NCBI RefSeq assembly: GCF_015295825.1 | Contig: NZ_DVEH01000006.1 | Coordinates: 1 to 33,817, forward strand | From: Thermosynechococcus sp. M98_K2018_005 | GTDB taxonomy: Bacteria; Cyanobacteriota; Cyanobacteriia; Thermosynechococcales; Thermosynechococcaceae | Direction of reading: 5' to 3' | DNA length: 33,817 bases | Part shown: piece after piece, positions 25,302 to 33,762 of the stretch | Layout: each line of letters opens with the position of its first letter | Numbering within the stretch: the stretch's first letter is position 1 | Translations under genes and position numbers: made by a program | Notes under the pieces: generated by a model | What the model was told of the DNA's origin: nothing | The model's input: the letters and a program-made list of their open reading frames with translations, nothing else | Database searches by the model: none

Positions 25302-27140
25302 GTGAATAAACAATGGCGAAACGCAGGTTTATACGTTCTTCTTGCAATCGTGGTGCTGGCCTTGGCCACTGCCTTCTTTGATCGCCAACCCACGACCAAA
25401 CAAACATGGCCCTACAGTGAGTTCATCCAACAGGTCGAAAGTAAGCAAATCACCAAAGTCAGTATCACCCCTGACCGCTCTCAAGCTCAAGCCATAACCC
25501 AAGATGGCACGCGAGTGCTCGTCAATCTTCCCAATGACCCTGAGCTTCTCGACATTCTCACGACCCACAATGTGGACATCGCTGTCTTGCCCCAAAGCAA
25601 TGATGGCTTCTGGTTCCGCGCCCTGAGTAGCTTGCTCGTGCCCATTGGCCTTTTGGTACTGCTCTTTTTCCTACTGCGGCGTGCCCAAGCAGGTCCCGGC
25701 AACCAAGCGATGAACTTTGGCAAGTCACGGGCACGGGTACAGATGGAACCCCAAACCCAAGTGACATTTAATGATGTGGCTGGGATTGATCAGGCCAAGC
25801 TGGAACTGGGTGAAGTAGTGGAATTCCTGAAGTATGCTGATCGCTTTACTGAAGTGGGCGCCAAAATTCCCAAGGGGGTTCTCCTTGTGGGGCCTCCTGG
25901 AACTGGTAAAACCCTGCTGGCGCGGGCGGTGGCTGGTGAAGCGGGCGTTCCCTTCTTTTCAATTTCTGGTTCTGAGTTTGTGGAAATGTTCGTTGGGGTG
26001 GGTGCTTCACGGGTGCGCGACCTCTTTGAACAAGCTAAAGCCAATGCCCCTTGTATTGTCTTCATTGATGAGATTGATGCCGTCGGTCGCCAGCGCGGTG
26101 CTGGTCTGGGGGGGGGCAATGATGAACGGGAGCAAACCCTCAACCAACTGCTGACGGAAATGGATGGCTTTGAGGGGAATACGGGCATCATTATTATTGC
26201 TGCGACGAACCGTCCGGATGTTTTGGATGCAGCGCTGTTGCGTCCGGGGCGTTTTGACCGTCAAGTGGTGGTGGATCGTCCCGATTACAAAGGTCGCCTC
26301 GATATTCTCAAAGTCCATGCCCGTGGCAAAACTCTCGCTAAGGATGTGGATCTCGATAAAATTGCCCGCCGTACCCCCGGTTTTACCGGTGCGGATCTCT
26401 CGAACCTGCTCAATGAAGCGGCCATTCTTGCAGCTCGCCGCAACCTCACCGAAATCTCCATGGATGAGATTAACGATGCCATTGATCGCGTCCTCGCTGG
26501 GCCTGAGAAAAAAGACCGTGTGATGAGCGATCGCCGCAAGAAGTTAGTTGCCTACCATGAGGCGGGTCATGCCCTGGTGGGTGCCCTCATGCCTGACTAC
26601 GATCCCGTCCAAAAAGTGAGCATCATTCCCCGCGGACGGGCGGGTGGTCTGACTTGGTTTACTCCCAACGAAGATCAGATGGATTCGGGCCTCTATAGCC
26701 GTGCCTACCTGCAAAACCAAATGGCCGTTGCCCTTGGGGGTCGCATTGCCGAGGAAATTGTCTTTGGTGAAGATGAGGTGACCACTGGTGCCTCAAACGA
26801 CCTGCAACAGGTGGCACGGGTTGCCCGCCAAATGGTTACCCGCTTTGGCATGAGCGATCGCTTAGGACCTGTGGCCTTGGGACGGCAAACCGGGAATGTC
26901 TTCCTTGGCCGCGACATTATGGCGGAACGGGACTTCTCTGAGGAAACGGCTGCCACCATTGATGATGAAGTGCGCAATCTCGTCGAGCAAGCCTATCGCC
27001 GTGCCAAAGAGGTCTTGGTAAACAACCGCCATGTCCTTGACCAAATTGCCCAAGTGCTGATTGAAAAAGAAACGATCGATGCTGAGGAACTCCAAAGCAT
27101 CTTGGATCGCAACGACGTGAAGATGGCCACCATTCCCTAG
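25302..27140 (+). CDS. ftsH: ATP-dependent zinc metalloprotease FtsH
   Basis: A 612-residue membrane AAA+ protease; in cyanobacteria members of the family degrade damaged photosystem II proteins such as D1. Two membrane spans (about 6-25 and 105-125) flank a lumenal domain. The AAA module has Walker A GPPGTGKT at 197-204, Walker [16 protein letters not shown], and the second region of homology with arginine fingers in RPGRFDRQ. The zinc site is HEAGH at 419-423. The start is a GTG with GGAGG 10 nt upstream. Cyanobacteria usually have four FtsH genes; which one this is cannot be fixed here. Confidence 0.95.
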   Translation: MNKQWRNAGLYVLLAIVVLALATAFFDRQPTTKQTWPYSEFIQQVESKQITKVSITPDRSQAQAITQDGTRVLVNLPNDPELLDILTTHNVDIAVLPQSNDGFWFRALSSLLVPIGLLVLLFFLLRRAQAGPGNQAMNFGKSRARVQMEPQTQVTFNDVAGIDQAKLELGEVVEFLKYADRFTEVGAKIPKGVLLVGPPGTGKTLLARAVAGEAGVPFFSISGSEFVEMFVGVGASRVRDLFEQAKANAPCIVFIDEIDAVGRQRGAGLGGGNDEREQTLNQLLTEMDGFEGNTGIIIIAATNRPDVLDAALLRPGRFDRQVVVDRPDYKGRLDILKVHARGKTLAKDVDLDKIARRTPGFTGADLSNLLNEAAILAARRNLTEISMDEINDAIDRVLAGPEKKDRVMSDRRKKLVAYHEAGHALVGALMPDYDPVQKVSIIPRGRAGGLTWFTPNEDQMDSGLYSRAYLQNQMAVALGGRIAEEIVFGEDEVTTGASNDLQQVARVARQMVTRFGMSDRLGPVALGRQTGNVFLGRDIMAERDFSEETAATIDDEVRNLVEQAYRRAKEVLVNNRHVLDQIAQVLIEKETIDAEELQSILDRNDVKMATIP

Positions 27141-27195
27141 GATTGCCCTTTGCGATCGCCCCAAGGGTCGTGCTAATGTAGTATTCCTTGGGACT

Positions 27196-27266
27196 GCGGG
27201 CATGGTTTAATGGTAAAACCCTAGCCTTCCAAGCTAGAGACGCGGGTTCGATTCCCGCTGCCCGCT
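27196..27266 (+). tRNA. tRNA-Gly, anticodon UCC
   Basis: A 71-nt cloverleaf. The acceptor GCGGGCA pairs with TGCCCGC (27259-27265). The D stem is GTTT/AAAC, the anticodon stem CTAGC/GCTAG encloses the loop CTTCCAA, and the T arm GCGGG-TTCGATT-CCCGC is complete. The discriminator is U, as usual for tRNA-Gly in bacteria, and the CCA end is not encoded. It lies 55 nt after ftsH. Confidence 0.96.
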
Positions 27267-27367
27267 TAAGACTCAAATCCTTTAAGAACCAGCATTTTCG
27301 GGTATTGCAGAGACGCTGGGATGCTCTTTCATAGTCTCAAAATAGGCTCAAATTGGATTTAGAACCC

Positions 27368-27384
27368 GATTCTATCGATTCTAT
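27368..27384. repeat. Short tandem repeat of GATTCTAT(C)
   Basis: GATTCTATC is followed directly by GATTCTAT in the 171-nt spacer between tRNA-Gly and menD. No integrase gene or copy of the tRNA end is nearby, so this is not read as an attachment site. Confidence 0.5.
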
Positions 27385-27437
27385 TGGTGGCCTATGGCTC
27401 AGTCACGTCGGCTAGGATAGCGCTTCTGGGTTGATGA

Positions 27438-29126
27438 ATGATTCTCACTGAAAATCTCAATGTCCTCTGGGCGAGCGTCCTCTTTGAAACCCTCTATCGC
27501 TTGGGACTGCGGACAGTCGTTCTCTCGCCGGGATCACGTTCTGGGCCATTGGCGATCGCGGCTGCTGTCCATCCCCATCTTGAGGCGCTGCCAATTCTTG
27601 ATGAACGCTCGGCGGCTTTTTTTGCCCTTGGCCTTGTCCAACAGCAGGGACGACCCGTTGCCCTTGTCTGCACTTCAGGTACTGCTGCTGCCAATTTCTA
27701 TCCCGCGATTATTGAAGCGAGCCTCAGTCATTTACCGTTAATCGTGCTGACCGCCGATCGCCCCCCCGAGTTGCGCTTTTGCCAAGCGGGGCAAGCCATT
27801 GATCAGGTGCATCTCTATGGTCATGCCGTACGTTACTATCGCGAACTGAGTCTGCCGGAACTTGCTTTGCTGCCCTACCTGCGGCAAACTCTCTGCCATA
27901 GCTGGCAAACTGCCCTCTGGCCAGACCCGGGACCCGTACATTTGAATATCCCTCTACGGGATCCCCTTGACCTGCGCTCTGAGGCCAATTTTCATGGGGC
28001 ACTTCCAAAGAACTTCTTTGCTCAGGTGCAGCCCTTTGTGCCGCCTCGGATTGTCACCTCTCTCCCTTGGCAAACATGGCAACAGATGCAGCGGGGATTA
28101 ATTATTGCGGGGCCCAGTCATGGGGTGGATTCTCTGGCGGAAGCGGCGGCGATTGATCGCCTGAGTCGGTTTCTACAGTGGCCGGTGCTTGCCGATGCCC
28201 TCTCCGCAGCACGGGGATTGCCCCATGGCATTACCCATTACGATCTGCTGCTGCGAGATGCCCACCTACGGGAATCCTTGCGTCCTGAAGCAGTGATTCA
28301 ACTGGGACCGCTACCTACTAGTAAAGCCCTGCGGGAGTGGCTGAGTGCCTGCGATCCCCTGATCTGGTGCCTTGACCCCACGGGCGATAACAACAATCCC
28401 CTCCATGGCCGCTGTCAAACGGTGGCGATCGCCCCCCAAGCGGTGGATTGCCCCCCCGACCCCCTGCCCCCCAACCCCTACCTCAAGGACTGGCAAGACC
28501 ACGATCAACGAGTGCATGAACAACTGAAGCGAACATTTGAGGCTATTGATTGGTTTTGTGAGGCCAAGCTGATTTACCATCTGCCGCAGTGGTTGCCATC
28601 GCGAACGGCAATTTTTGTGGCCAGTAGTATGCCCGTGCGTGATGTTGAGAGTGTTTGGCGGGCCAGCGATCGCCACCATCGCTTTTACTTTAATCGGGGT
28701 GCCAACGGCATTGATGGCACATTATCTAGTGCCCTTGGGGTTGCCCATCGCGGTCAGCCCACCCTCTTAATCACCGGGGATCTGGCCTGCTTGCACGATA
28801 CCAATGGTTGGCTGATCACGCCCCACTTTCAAGGGTGTCTGACTGTACTGCTGATCAATAACCAAGGGGGCGGTATTTTTGAGCATTTGCCGATTCGCCA
28901 GTTTGATCCGCCTTTTGAGACCTTTTTTGCCACACCACAGCAGGTGGATTTCAGTTGCCTTGGCGCCGCCTACGGCATTCCCTACCACTGTCTCAAGGAT
29001 TGGGCTGATGTCGAGGCACAGCTTTGCCAGACCCCTTGGCCCAAGATACGGCTTTTGGAATTTAAGAGCGATCGCCAGCGGAATGCCCAATGGCGACAGC
29101 AGGTACTCGCTCACCTCAGGGTCTGA
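27438..29126 (+). CDS. menD: 2-succinyl-5-enolpyruvyl-6-hydroxy-3-cyclohexene-1-carboxylate synthase
   Basis: A 562-residue thiamine-diphosphate enzyme that joins isochorismate and 2-oxoglutarate in the pathway to phylloquinone, the photosystem I quinone. N-terminal motifs are VVLSPGSRSGPLA, the ThDP-activating glutamate in LDERSAAFFALG, and CTSGTAAANFYPA. The cofactor-binding segment is GDLACLHDTNG with NNQGGGIFEHLP near residues 450-490. The length is typical. The ATG at 27438 follows the 171-nt spacer after tRNA-Gly. Confidence 0.96.
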   Translation: MILTENLNVLWASVLFETLYRLGLRTVVLSPGSRSGPLAIAAAVHPHLEALPILDERSAAFFALGLVQQQGRPVALVCTSGTAAANFYPAIIEASLSHLPLIVLTADRPPELRFCQAGQAIDQVHLYGHAVRYYRELSLPELALLPYLRQTLCHSWQTALWPDPGPVHLNIPLRDPLDLRSEANFHGALPKNFFAQVQPFVPPRIVTSLPWQTWQQMQRGLIIAGPSHGVDSLAEAAAIDRLSRFLQWPVLADALSAARGLPHGITHYDLLLRDAHLRESLRPEAVIQLGPLPTSKALREWLSACDPLIWCLDPTGDNNNPLHGRCQTVAIAPQAVDCPPDPLPPNPYLKDWQDHDQRVHEQLKRTFEAIDWFCEAKLIYHLPQWLPSRTAIFVASSMPVRDVESVWRASDRHHRFYFNRGANGIDGTLSSALGVAHRGQPTLLITGDLACLHDTNGWLITPHFQGCLTVLLINNQGGGIFEHLPIRQFDPPFETFFATPQQVDFSCLGAAYGIPYHCLKDWADVEAQLCQTPWPKIRLLEFKSDRQRNAQWRQQVLAHLRV

Positions 29127-29137
29127 GTTTTCATCCT

Positions 29138-29497
29138 TCAGTGGCTATGGCTGTGGTAGGAAAGCAACTGCTCTTCAAGGGCAGCAATCTGGTTATAGGC
29201 AGCGGTGAGCTGTGCCGTGAGCCGTTGAATTTGAATCTCTGGACTCAGGGGGCGATCGCCACTGAGGTTACGCACCTGACCATAGTCATCATCCACAAGA
29301 ATATCCTTGTGCTCTGGGGTACTCACCAAAGGGCGAGGTTTGGGCAGGGGATTTTGCTCAGCAGGGGTTGCTGGTAGCGGCTTGAGCCGTCCTTCCTCTA
29401 AGGCCTTAGAAACCTTTTGGTTGAGTTGTTCAACAATCTGGTACAGAGCATCAATTTTGTTACTCAGAACCAAAATCTGCTTATGTAATAAATCCAC
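29138..29497 (-). CDS. Small coiled-coil protein of unknown function
   Basis: A 119-residue protein with two heptad-rich segments (about 1-38 and 84-113) joined by a Pro-rich acidic linker, ending in a His/Ser tail (YHSHSH). No enzyme motif, signal or membrane span is visible. The GTG start has GAGAGG 9 nt upstream, which supports it. It is convergent with menD (11 nt between stops) and divergent from the SbcC-like gene. Confidence 0.7.
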   Translation of the reverse strand: MDLLHKQILVLSNKIDALYQIVEQLNQKVSKALEEGRLKPLPATPAEQNPLPKPRPLVSTPEHKDILVDDDYGQVRNLSGDRPLSPEIQIQRLTAQLTAAYNQIAALEEQLLSYHSHSH

Positions 29498-29818
29498 GGG
29501 TCAAATCCTCTCGCGGTGGAATGCTGTAGTTGTCAACTCAACTGCCTTTGGGGAAGATAGTAGTGTGAAATATCATCACCCCTCAGCACTTAAGGTACGC
29601 TTGAAAAAGTACGCACTTCCCTCAACTTTAGGCTACCCCGTTTCAAGAGCCTAGAGTGCTGAATTCAGCTTGGCCACTAGGTTGATATTGACTCTGGAAA
29701 CAGGGATAGGACTATAACTCCAGCCTAAGAAAAGTCATTGGTCAATGGCCACTTTTTCAAGAAGACTTAAGCTCGAGTAAATTTTTGTAAAAGCATGAGG
29801 GATTCTTGGGGAGATGCA
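29498..29818. other. Divergent intergenic region between coiled-coil and SbcC-like genes
   Basis: No protein gene is seen in this 321-nt region. It contains the RNA-like fold at 29583-29662, the 12-bp palindrome GCTGAATTCAGC (29658-29669), and the inverted repeat CATTG-GT-CAATG (29736-29747). Promoters for both flanking genes should be here; none stood out. Confidence 0.5.
29583..29662. other. Possible structured RNA element (three-helix fold)
   Basis: An outer 8-bp stem, TCAGCACT (29583-29590) with AGTGCTGA (29655-29662), encloses a second stem, TAGGCT (29629-29634) with AGCCTA (29648-29653). It also encloses a weak GTAC/GTAC pairing (29595-29598 with 29609-29612). The second stem lies one base from the outer stem, so the two could stack. 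The element could belong to either divergent transcript or to an independent small RNA. It matches no RNA family I know. Confidence 0.3.
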
Positions 29819-32581
29819 GTGGAAATTCAGCGACTCACTTTAAAAAACTTTAAGACCCATCAGGATCGCACCTTTGAGTTTCTGCCGGGGGTGAACGTCA
29901 TTTGCGGTGAGAATGGTGCGGGCAAAACCAGTCTTTTTGAAGCCATTGCTTGGGTTCTCTTTGATGCGACATCCGGGTATGGCAGTGGCTTTAATAGGGC
30001 CATTATTCGCAAGGGGGCTAAGCGTGCCGAAGCCACGGTGCAGTTTATCTCAGCGGTGGATGGTCGCTCCTATGTGGTGCGGCGCAATACACAAACGGGG
30101 TACTCAATTCACGATCCCCAAGTGGGAGACCTTGGTCTCTCGTTGCGTGAAGATGTTCAAGCATGGTTGCAGGAGCACCTCGGTATCCACAGTGCCCTTC
30201 CCCTTAGGGATCTCTTTGAGCAGATCATTGGCATTCCCCAAGGAATGATCACGGCGGATTTTCTCAAGGCACCCGCCCAGCGGCGCCAAGTCTTTGAACC
30301 AATTTTACAAGTGAGTGATTATCGCCAAGCCTTTGACAATGCCCTTGCCCTCGTGAATTTTTCCCAAGAGCAGGTGGTGTCCCTAGAGCGGCAGTTGGCT
30401 GCCCAAAAACAGGAACTGGCCACGCGATCGCAATATGAACAACAGGCAACAGCCTTGGCAGCGGAGCTAGAGCGCGATCGCCAGCAGTGCGAGGAATTCC
30501 AAAAACAATGTCAGGCCTTGGCCGCCGAAAAACAGCAATACGAAGCTGCCGTTGAAACCCTAAACCGTCTTGCGCAAACCTGCCAACGCCTCGAAGCCCA
30601 ACTGCGTCAGCAGGAGGAATTGTGTCGCGATCGCCAACAGCAGTTGAGCGCTGCCCGCGAAAGCCAAGCCCAGTGCCAGCAATTGCAAGCCGACTACGAT
30701 CGCTATCGGCAGCAGGAGGCTCGCTACCAAGAACTCGAGCAGCAACTGCGGGGACGAGCTGCCCTTGAGCAGAACATTCGCCAACTCGAGCAGCAGCACC
30801 AAAAGCTGGCCACCCAATTAGCCAGTATTGAAAGCCAACGCCAAGCGATCGCCACCATTGCCAGCCAACTCGCGGCCCTGGAACCCCAAATTGCCGCCGC
30901 CGACACCCTCGATGCCGAAATTGCCCCCCTTGAGGCGCGCTACCAGCAGGCTCAGCAGGCGGATCAAGAACTGCGCCACCTCAAGCAACAAGCGGCAACG
31001 TTGCAAACCCGCCTAGAGGAAATTGCTCAACAGGTGCAAGCCCTAGAGCAACAGCGTCCCTTAGCCGCCACCTTGAGTGCTAAACAAGCAGAACGGGAGC
31101 GACTCCAAGCCCAACTCAGCCACGCCACCGCTGCCCATGCCTTTGCTGCCACTCTTGATCCCATTCTCAATACCGCTCAAAGCCACGCTACGGCCACCGA
31201 TCCCCTTGTCACAGCCGCCATAACAAGCCTCACAGCGGCACAGCAATTTTCCCTCGTGGCCACCGCAATTCAAGAGGGGCTAGGGGCACTTCAGCAGCTT
31301 CAGCAGAATTATCACTGGCTCTTGGATCAACTCACGGCACTGCGACAAACCCTCACCGATCCCGCAGCTATTCCTGTGCTAAACCAGACGTTAAAACAGT
31401 TAGAAACTGACATTGCCCTTGCTGCCGCCGCAGAACGATCGCTCTTGCAAGCCCAAGCCCTGAAGGAGGAACGCAACCGTTTGGCAGCAGAGCTTAAGCA
31501 GTTGGGCGATCGCCAGCAAACCCTAGAACCCCTCAGCCACGAACTGACTGATCTCGAACGCCGCCTAAACAAATTACGCCAAGAACGAGCTAACCTTGGT
31601 CAGCCCCATGCCCAGCGGCAACTGTTACTGGAGCAGCAGGCAGCAGCCCCCCAACTGGAAGCCGACTACGCGCGTTTGGGCAGCGAACAGGCCAGCCTAC
31701 AAGCTCGCCTCACCCCTCTCTATGAGGAATGCCAACATTACGCCGCCCTTGAAGAACAGCGGCAACAGCTTAGCGATGACCTCGCTCGCCTGCGGCCCAG
31801 CTATGATACCTATCTCCAACACCAGCAGCAGGCCGCCCAAGTCGAGAGCTATGAAGCTGCCCTAAGAACAGCGACCCAAGCCGCCCATGCGTTACAAGAC
31901 GCCCTTGCCAAAGCCCAAGCGGAGTACAAAGCCCAAGAGCAAGAGGTGGATTTAGCTGCTCTGGAAGCCGTGCGCGATCGCTACGAGAACCTACACCGTG
32001 AGTATCAACGGCTCCTTGGTGCCATTCCCGAAAAGGAAAAGCAGTACCAAAACTGCCTTGCCACTCTCAAGCATCTTGATGAAGTCGCCGCCGACAAGGA
32101 AAAGACGCTGCAAAAGCTGGTAGCGGCACAAAAACACCACTACCTGATTGAGATCGCCCGCGACATTTTTAGAAAGAGCGGTCCCCGTGTCAGTGAAGCC
32201 TATTTGCAGACTGTCTCCGCCGAAGCTGATCGCCTACTGCGCGAACTCCTCAATCGTCCTGATGTGGCGCTCCAGTGGACATCGGACTATGAGATTCAAG
32301 TCAATGAAGGAGGCTACTGGCGACCCTTCAAGAGCCTCTCTGGGGGTGAGCAAATGTGTGCTGCCCTTGCGGTGCGCCTCGCCCTACTGCGGGTACTCGT
32401 GAACACCGACATTGCCTTTTTTGATGAGCCGACCACCAATATGGATCAGATGCGCCGCCAACAACTGGCCGAGAGCCTGAGTAACCTCAGAAGTTTTCAT
32501 CAACTCTTTGTCATTAGCCACGATGAAACCTTTGAAGCCCTCACCGAGCACACGATCCATCTGGAGCGATCGCTCCCCTAG
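29819..32581 (+). CDS. SbcC/Rad50-like ATPase with long coiled coil
   Basis: A 920-residue SMC-type DNA repair ATPase. Walker A is GENGAGKT at 30-37. About 600 residues of Gln/Glu/Ala-rich coiled coil follow. The C-terminal lobe carries signature LSGGEQMCAALAVRLALL and Walker B IAFFDEPTTNMD, with ISHDE after it. I choose the GTG at 29819 because it gives the family N-terminus (VEIQRLTLKNFKTHQ, V read as Met) and has GGGGAG 5 nt upstream. The ATG at 29795 adds eight residues and has no ribosome site. No CxxC zinc hook is present, and no sbcD/mre11 nuclease gene is adjacent. Another SMC-like family is possible. Confidence 0.85.
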   Translation: MEIQRLTLKNFKTHQDRTFEFLPGVNVICGENGAGKTSLFEAIAWVLFDATSGYGSGFNRAIIRKGAKRAEATVQFISAVDGRSYVVRRNTQTGYSIHDPQVGDLGLSLREDVQAWLQEHLGIHSALPLRDLFEQIIGIPQGMITADFLKAPAQRRQVFEPILQVSDYRQAFDNALALVNFSQEQVVSLERQLAAQKQELATRSQYEQQATALAAELERDRQQCEEFQKQCQALAAEKQQYEAAVETLNRLAQTCQRLEAQLRQQEELCRDRQQQLSAARESQAQCQQLQADYDRYRQQEARYQELEQQLRGRAALEQNIRQLEQQHQKLATQLASIESQRQAIATIASQLAALEPQIAAADTLDAEIAPLEARYQQAQQADQELRHLKQQAATLQTRLEEIAQQVQALEQQRPLAATLSAKQAERERLQAQLSHATAAHAFAATLDPILNTAQSHATATDPLVTAAITSLTAAQQFSLVATAIQEGLGALQQLQQNYHWLLDQLTALRQTLTDPAAIPVLNQTLKQLETDIALAAAAERSLLQAQALKEERNRLAAELKQLGDRQQTLEPLSHELTDLERRLNKLRQERANLGQPHAQRQLLLEQQAAAPQLEADYARLGSEQASLQARLTPLYEECQHYAALEEQRQQLSDDLARLRPSYDTYLQHQQQAAQVESYEAALRTATQAAHALQDALAKAQAEYKAQEQEVDLAALEAVRDRYENLHREYQRLLGAIPEKEKQYQNCLATLKHLDEVAADKEKTLQKLVAAQKHHYLIEIARDIFRKSGPRVSEAYLQTVSAEADRLLRELLNRPDVALQWTSDYEIQVNEGGYWRPFKSLSGGEQMCAALAVRLALLRVLVNTDIAFFDEPTTNMDQMRRQQLAESLSNLRSFHQLFVISHDETFEALTEHTIHLERSLP

Positions 32582-32715
32582 GCGTAGGCTGTGTGGAGTG
32601 CCCACCAAATTAGTGCCGCAATAAAGCCAAGAATCAAAACGGCAGAAATCGCGATCATCGCCGGGCTATCAGCACCATCAAACTTCATAATGCCGCGATT
32701 AAAATCCGTGGCCAT
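32578..32715 (-). CDS. 45-residue single-span membrane protein
   Basis: A small protein: a polar N-terminus (MATDFNRGIMKFDGADSP), one membrane helix of about 20 residues ending IWWAL, and a short HTAYA tail. GGAG lies 9 nt before the ATG. The stop shares CTAG with the stop of the SbcC-like gene (32578-32581). The layout (helix ending in aromatic residues, acidic N-terminal half) is like small subunits of thylakoid complexes, but I cannot assign it to a named photosystem, cytochrome or NDH-1 subunit. A promoter and a perfect CRP box lie upstream. Confidence 0.68.
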   Translation of the reverse strand: MATDFNRGIMKFDGADSPAMIAISAVLILGFIAALIWWALHTAYA

Positions 32716-32806
32716 AGGAATAAACTCCAAGCACCATTGAATCCACAGTAAATTAATTTTAGGCTGCTTTTCTGGCAGTGGGGTTAAGGATAACGACTTG
32801 TTACGA

Positions 32807-32836
32807 TTTATAGCACTCCCTAAAAACCCTCTTAAA
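32807..32836 (-). promoter_or_regulatory. Candidate promoter of the 45-residue membrane protein gene
   Basis: On the minus strand TTTAAG (32836-32831) and TATAAA (32812-32807) are separated by 18 nt. Transcription would begin near 32800. The -35 box directly abuts the CRP-like site, whose centre is then near -44. Confidence 0.4.
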
Positions 32837-32852
32837 TGTGATCAATATCACA
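32837..32852. promoter_or_regulatory. Perfect CRP/SyCRP1-like binding site
   Basis: TGTGATCAATATCACA matches TGTGA-N6-TCACA in all ten consensus positions. It lies in a divergent region between the small membrane protein gene and the FHA gene, so it could act on either. The known cyanobacterial regulator with this consensus is the cAMP receptor SyCRP1; occupancy here is inferred. Confidence 0.6.
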
Positions 32853-33027
32853 GCAACCCCAGGTGAAACAGGCAAAGGTAGAAGTAAGCACACAGCCTAG
32901 ACCACGTGTTGAAGTGTCACGTTTTGTAACGTTGCTCCTGCCCTAATTCAAGAGAAAGGCGGAAAGTATTCAGATTTGCAGAGGGGATGATTTCTTGAGG
33001 GCTGTTGAAAGACGGGGGATAGAGATA

Positions 33028-33762
33028 ATGAATAGCATGGAACGTCACGTCTTAATTTTGAATACCCTTGGTGGACGGCGGGCGATCGCCCTTGAGGCAG
33101 CAGCCTACTCCCTTGGGCGCGATGAGAGTAATGCCATTGTTATTGACTTTGAAACGGTTTCTCGCCAGCACGCCATTCTCCTACGGGTACCTGTCCCCGG
33201 CACCACCAGCTATCGCTATCGCCTAGTGGATGGCAATGCCAATGGTAAGCCCAGCACCAACGGCACCTTCGTCAATGGCAAGCGCATCAGTAGCCATGAA
33301 TTGCAACACGGCGATGTGATTCTCTTTGGGCGTAAGGCCAAGGCTTCCTATCTCATGCTCTCAATGGCGGATACCGAGTTTAGCCAATATCTCCAATCCA
33401 TTGCCTTCCAAAGCATTAAATCCGATCTGCGGGGTGCCAAGGAAACTCTCGTAGGTATGGAGCTAAGTGGCGAACTGCGGCGAACCCCGAACCGTGAATT
33501 GGTGGCAGCCGGCGCCACCCAGTTACACCCTGAAGCCGAAGCGACAAAAGATACCTTGGCTAGTGAGAACGACAGAGAGCTGCAGGGGAACAACAAAGAA
33601 ACCGTCCATGAAAAAGAGAGCCAAGGCTCAAAAACTCGCCTCGTGGGTCTAGGGGCGATCGCCCTTGTGGTTGTTGCCATTATCACAGGAGCCGTCTGGC
33701 AATCGGGCTTCTTCCCCAGTCAACCGCAGGGTACACCACCTGCGACTCAAACCCGCAACTAG
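33028..33762 (+). CDS. FHA domain protein with C-terminal membrane anchor
   Basis: A 244-residue protein. The N-terminal forkhead-associated domain (about 5-115) binds phosphothreonine peptides. Its key residues are present: GR at 30-31, SRQH at 45-48, and the NG pair in STNGTFVNGKRI. A polar linker rich in Glu and Lys (about 130-200) follows, then a single membrane span near 205-224 and a Pro/Thr-rich tail, so the FHA domain faces the cytoplasm. The ATG at 33028 has GGGGA 8 nt upstream. A TTG at 32995 is open in the same frame but lacks a ribosome site. No kinase gene is in the window. Confidence 0.88.
   Translation: MNSMERHVLILNTLGGRRAIALEAAAYSLGRDESNAIVIDFETVSRQHAILLRVPVPGTTSYRYRLVDGNANGKPSTNGTFVNGKRISSHELQHGDVILFGRKAKASYLMLSMADTEFSQYLQSIAFQSIKSDLRGAKETLVGMELSGELRRTPNRELVAAGATQLHPEAEATKDTLASENDRELQGNNKETVHEKESQGSKTRLVGLGAIALVVVAIITGAVWQSGFFPSQPQGTPPATQTRN

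Larger units (their letters stand above)
32716..33027. other. Divergent regulatory region upstream of small membrane protein and FHA genes
   Basis: This 312-nt region holds the leftward promoter candidate and the CRP box. To the right of the box no strong promoter for the FHA gene was found. No further gene is seen. Confidence 0.5.

Noticed and set aside
27141-27180. Hairpin after ftsH as a terminator (CCCTT with AAGGG)
   Set aside because: It has a five-base stem with a 12-nt loop and no U-run, and the loop is largely a HIP1 octamer.
27267-27437. Possible integration site next to tRNA-Gly
   Set aside because: There is no integrase and no repeated tRNA 3' end in the window; only a short tandem 8-9-mer is seen.
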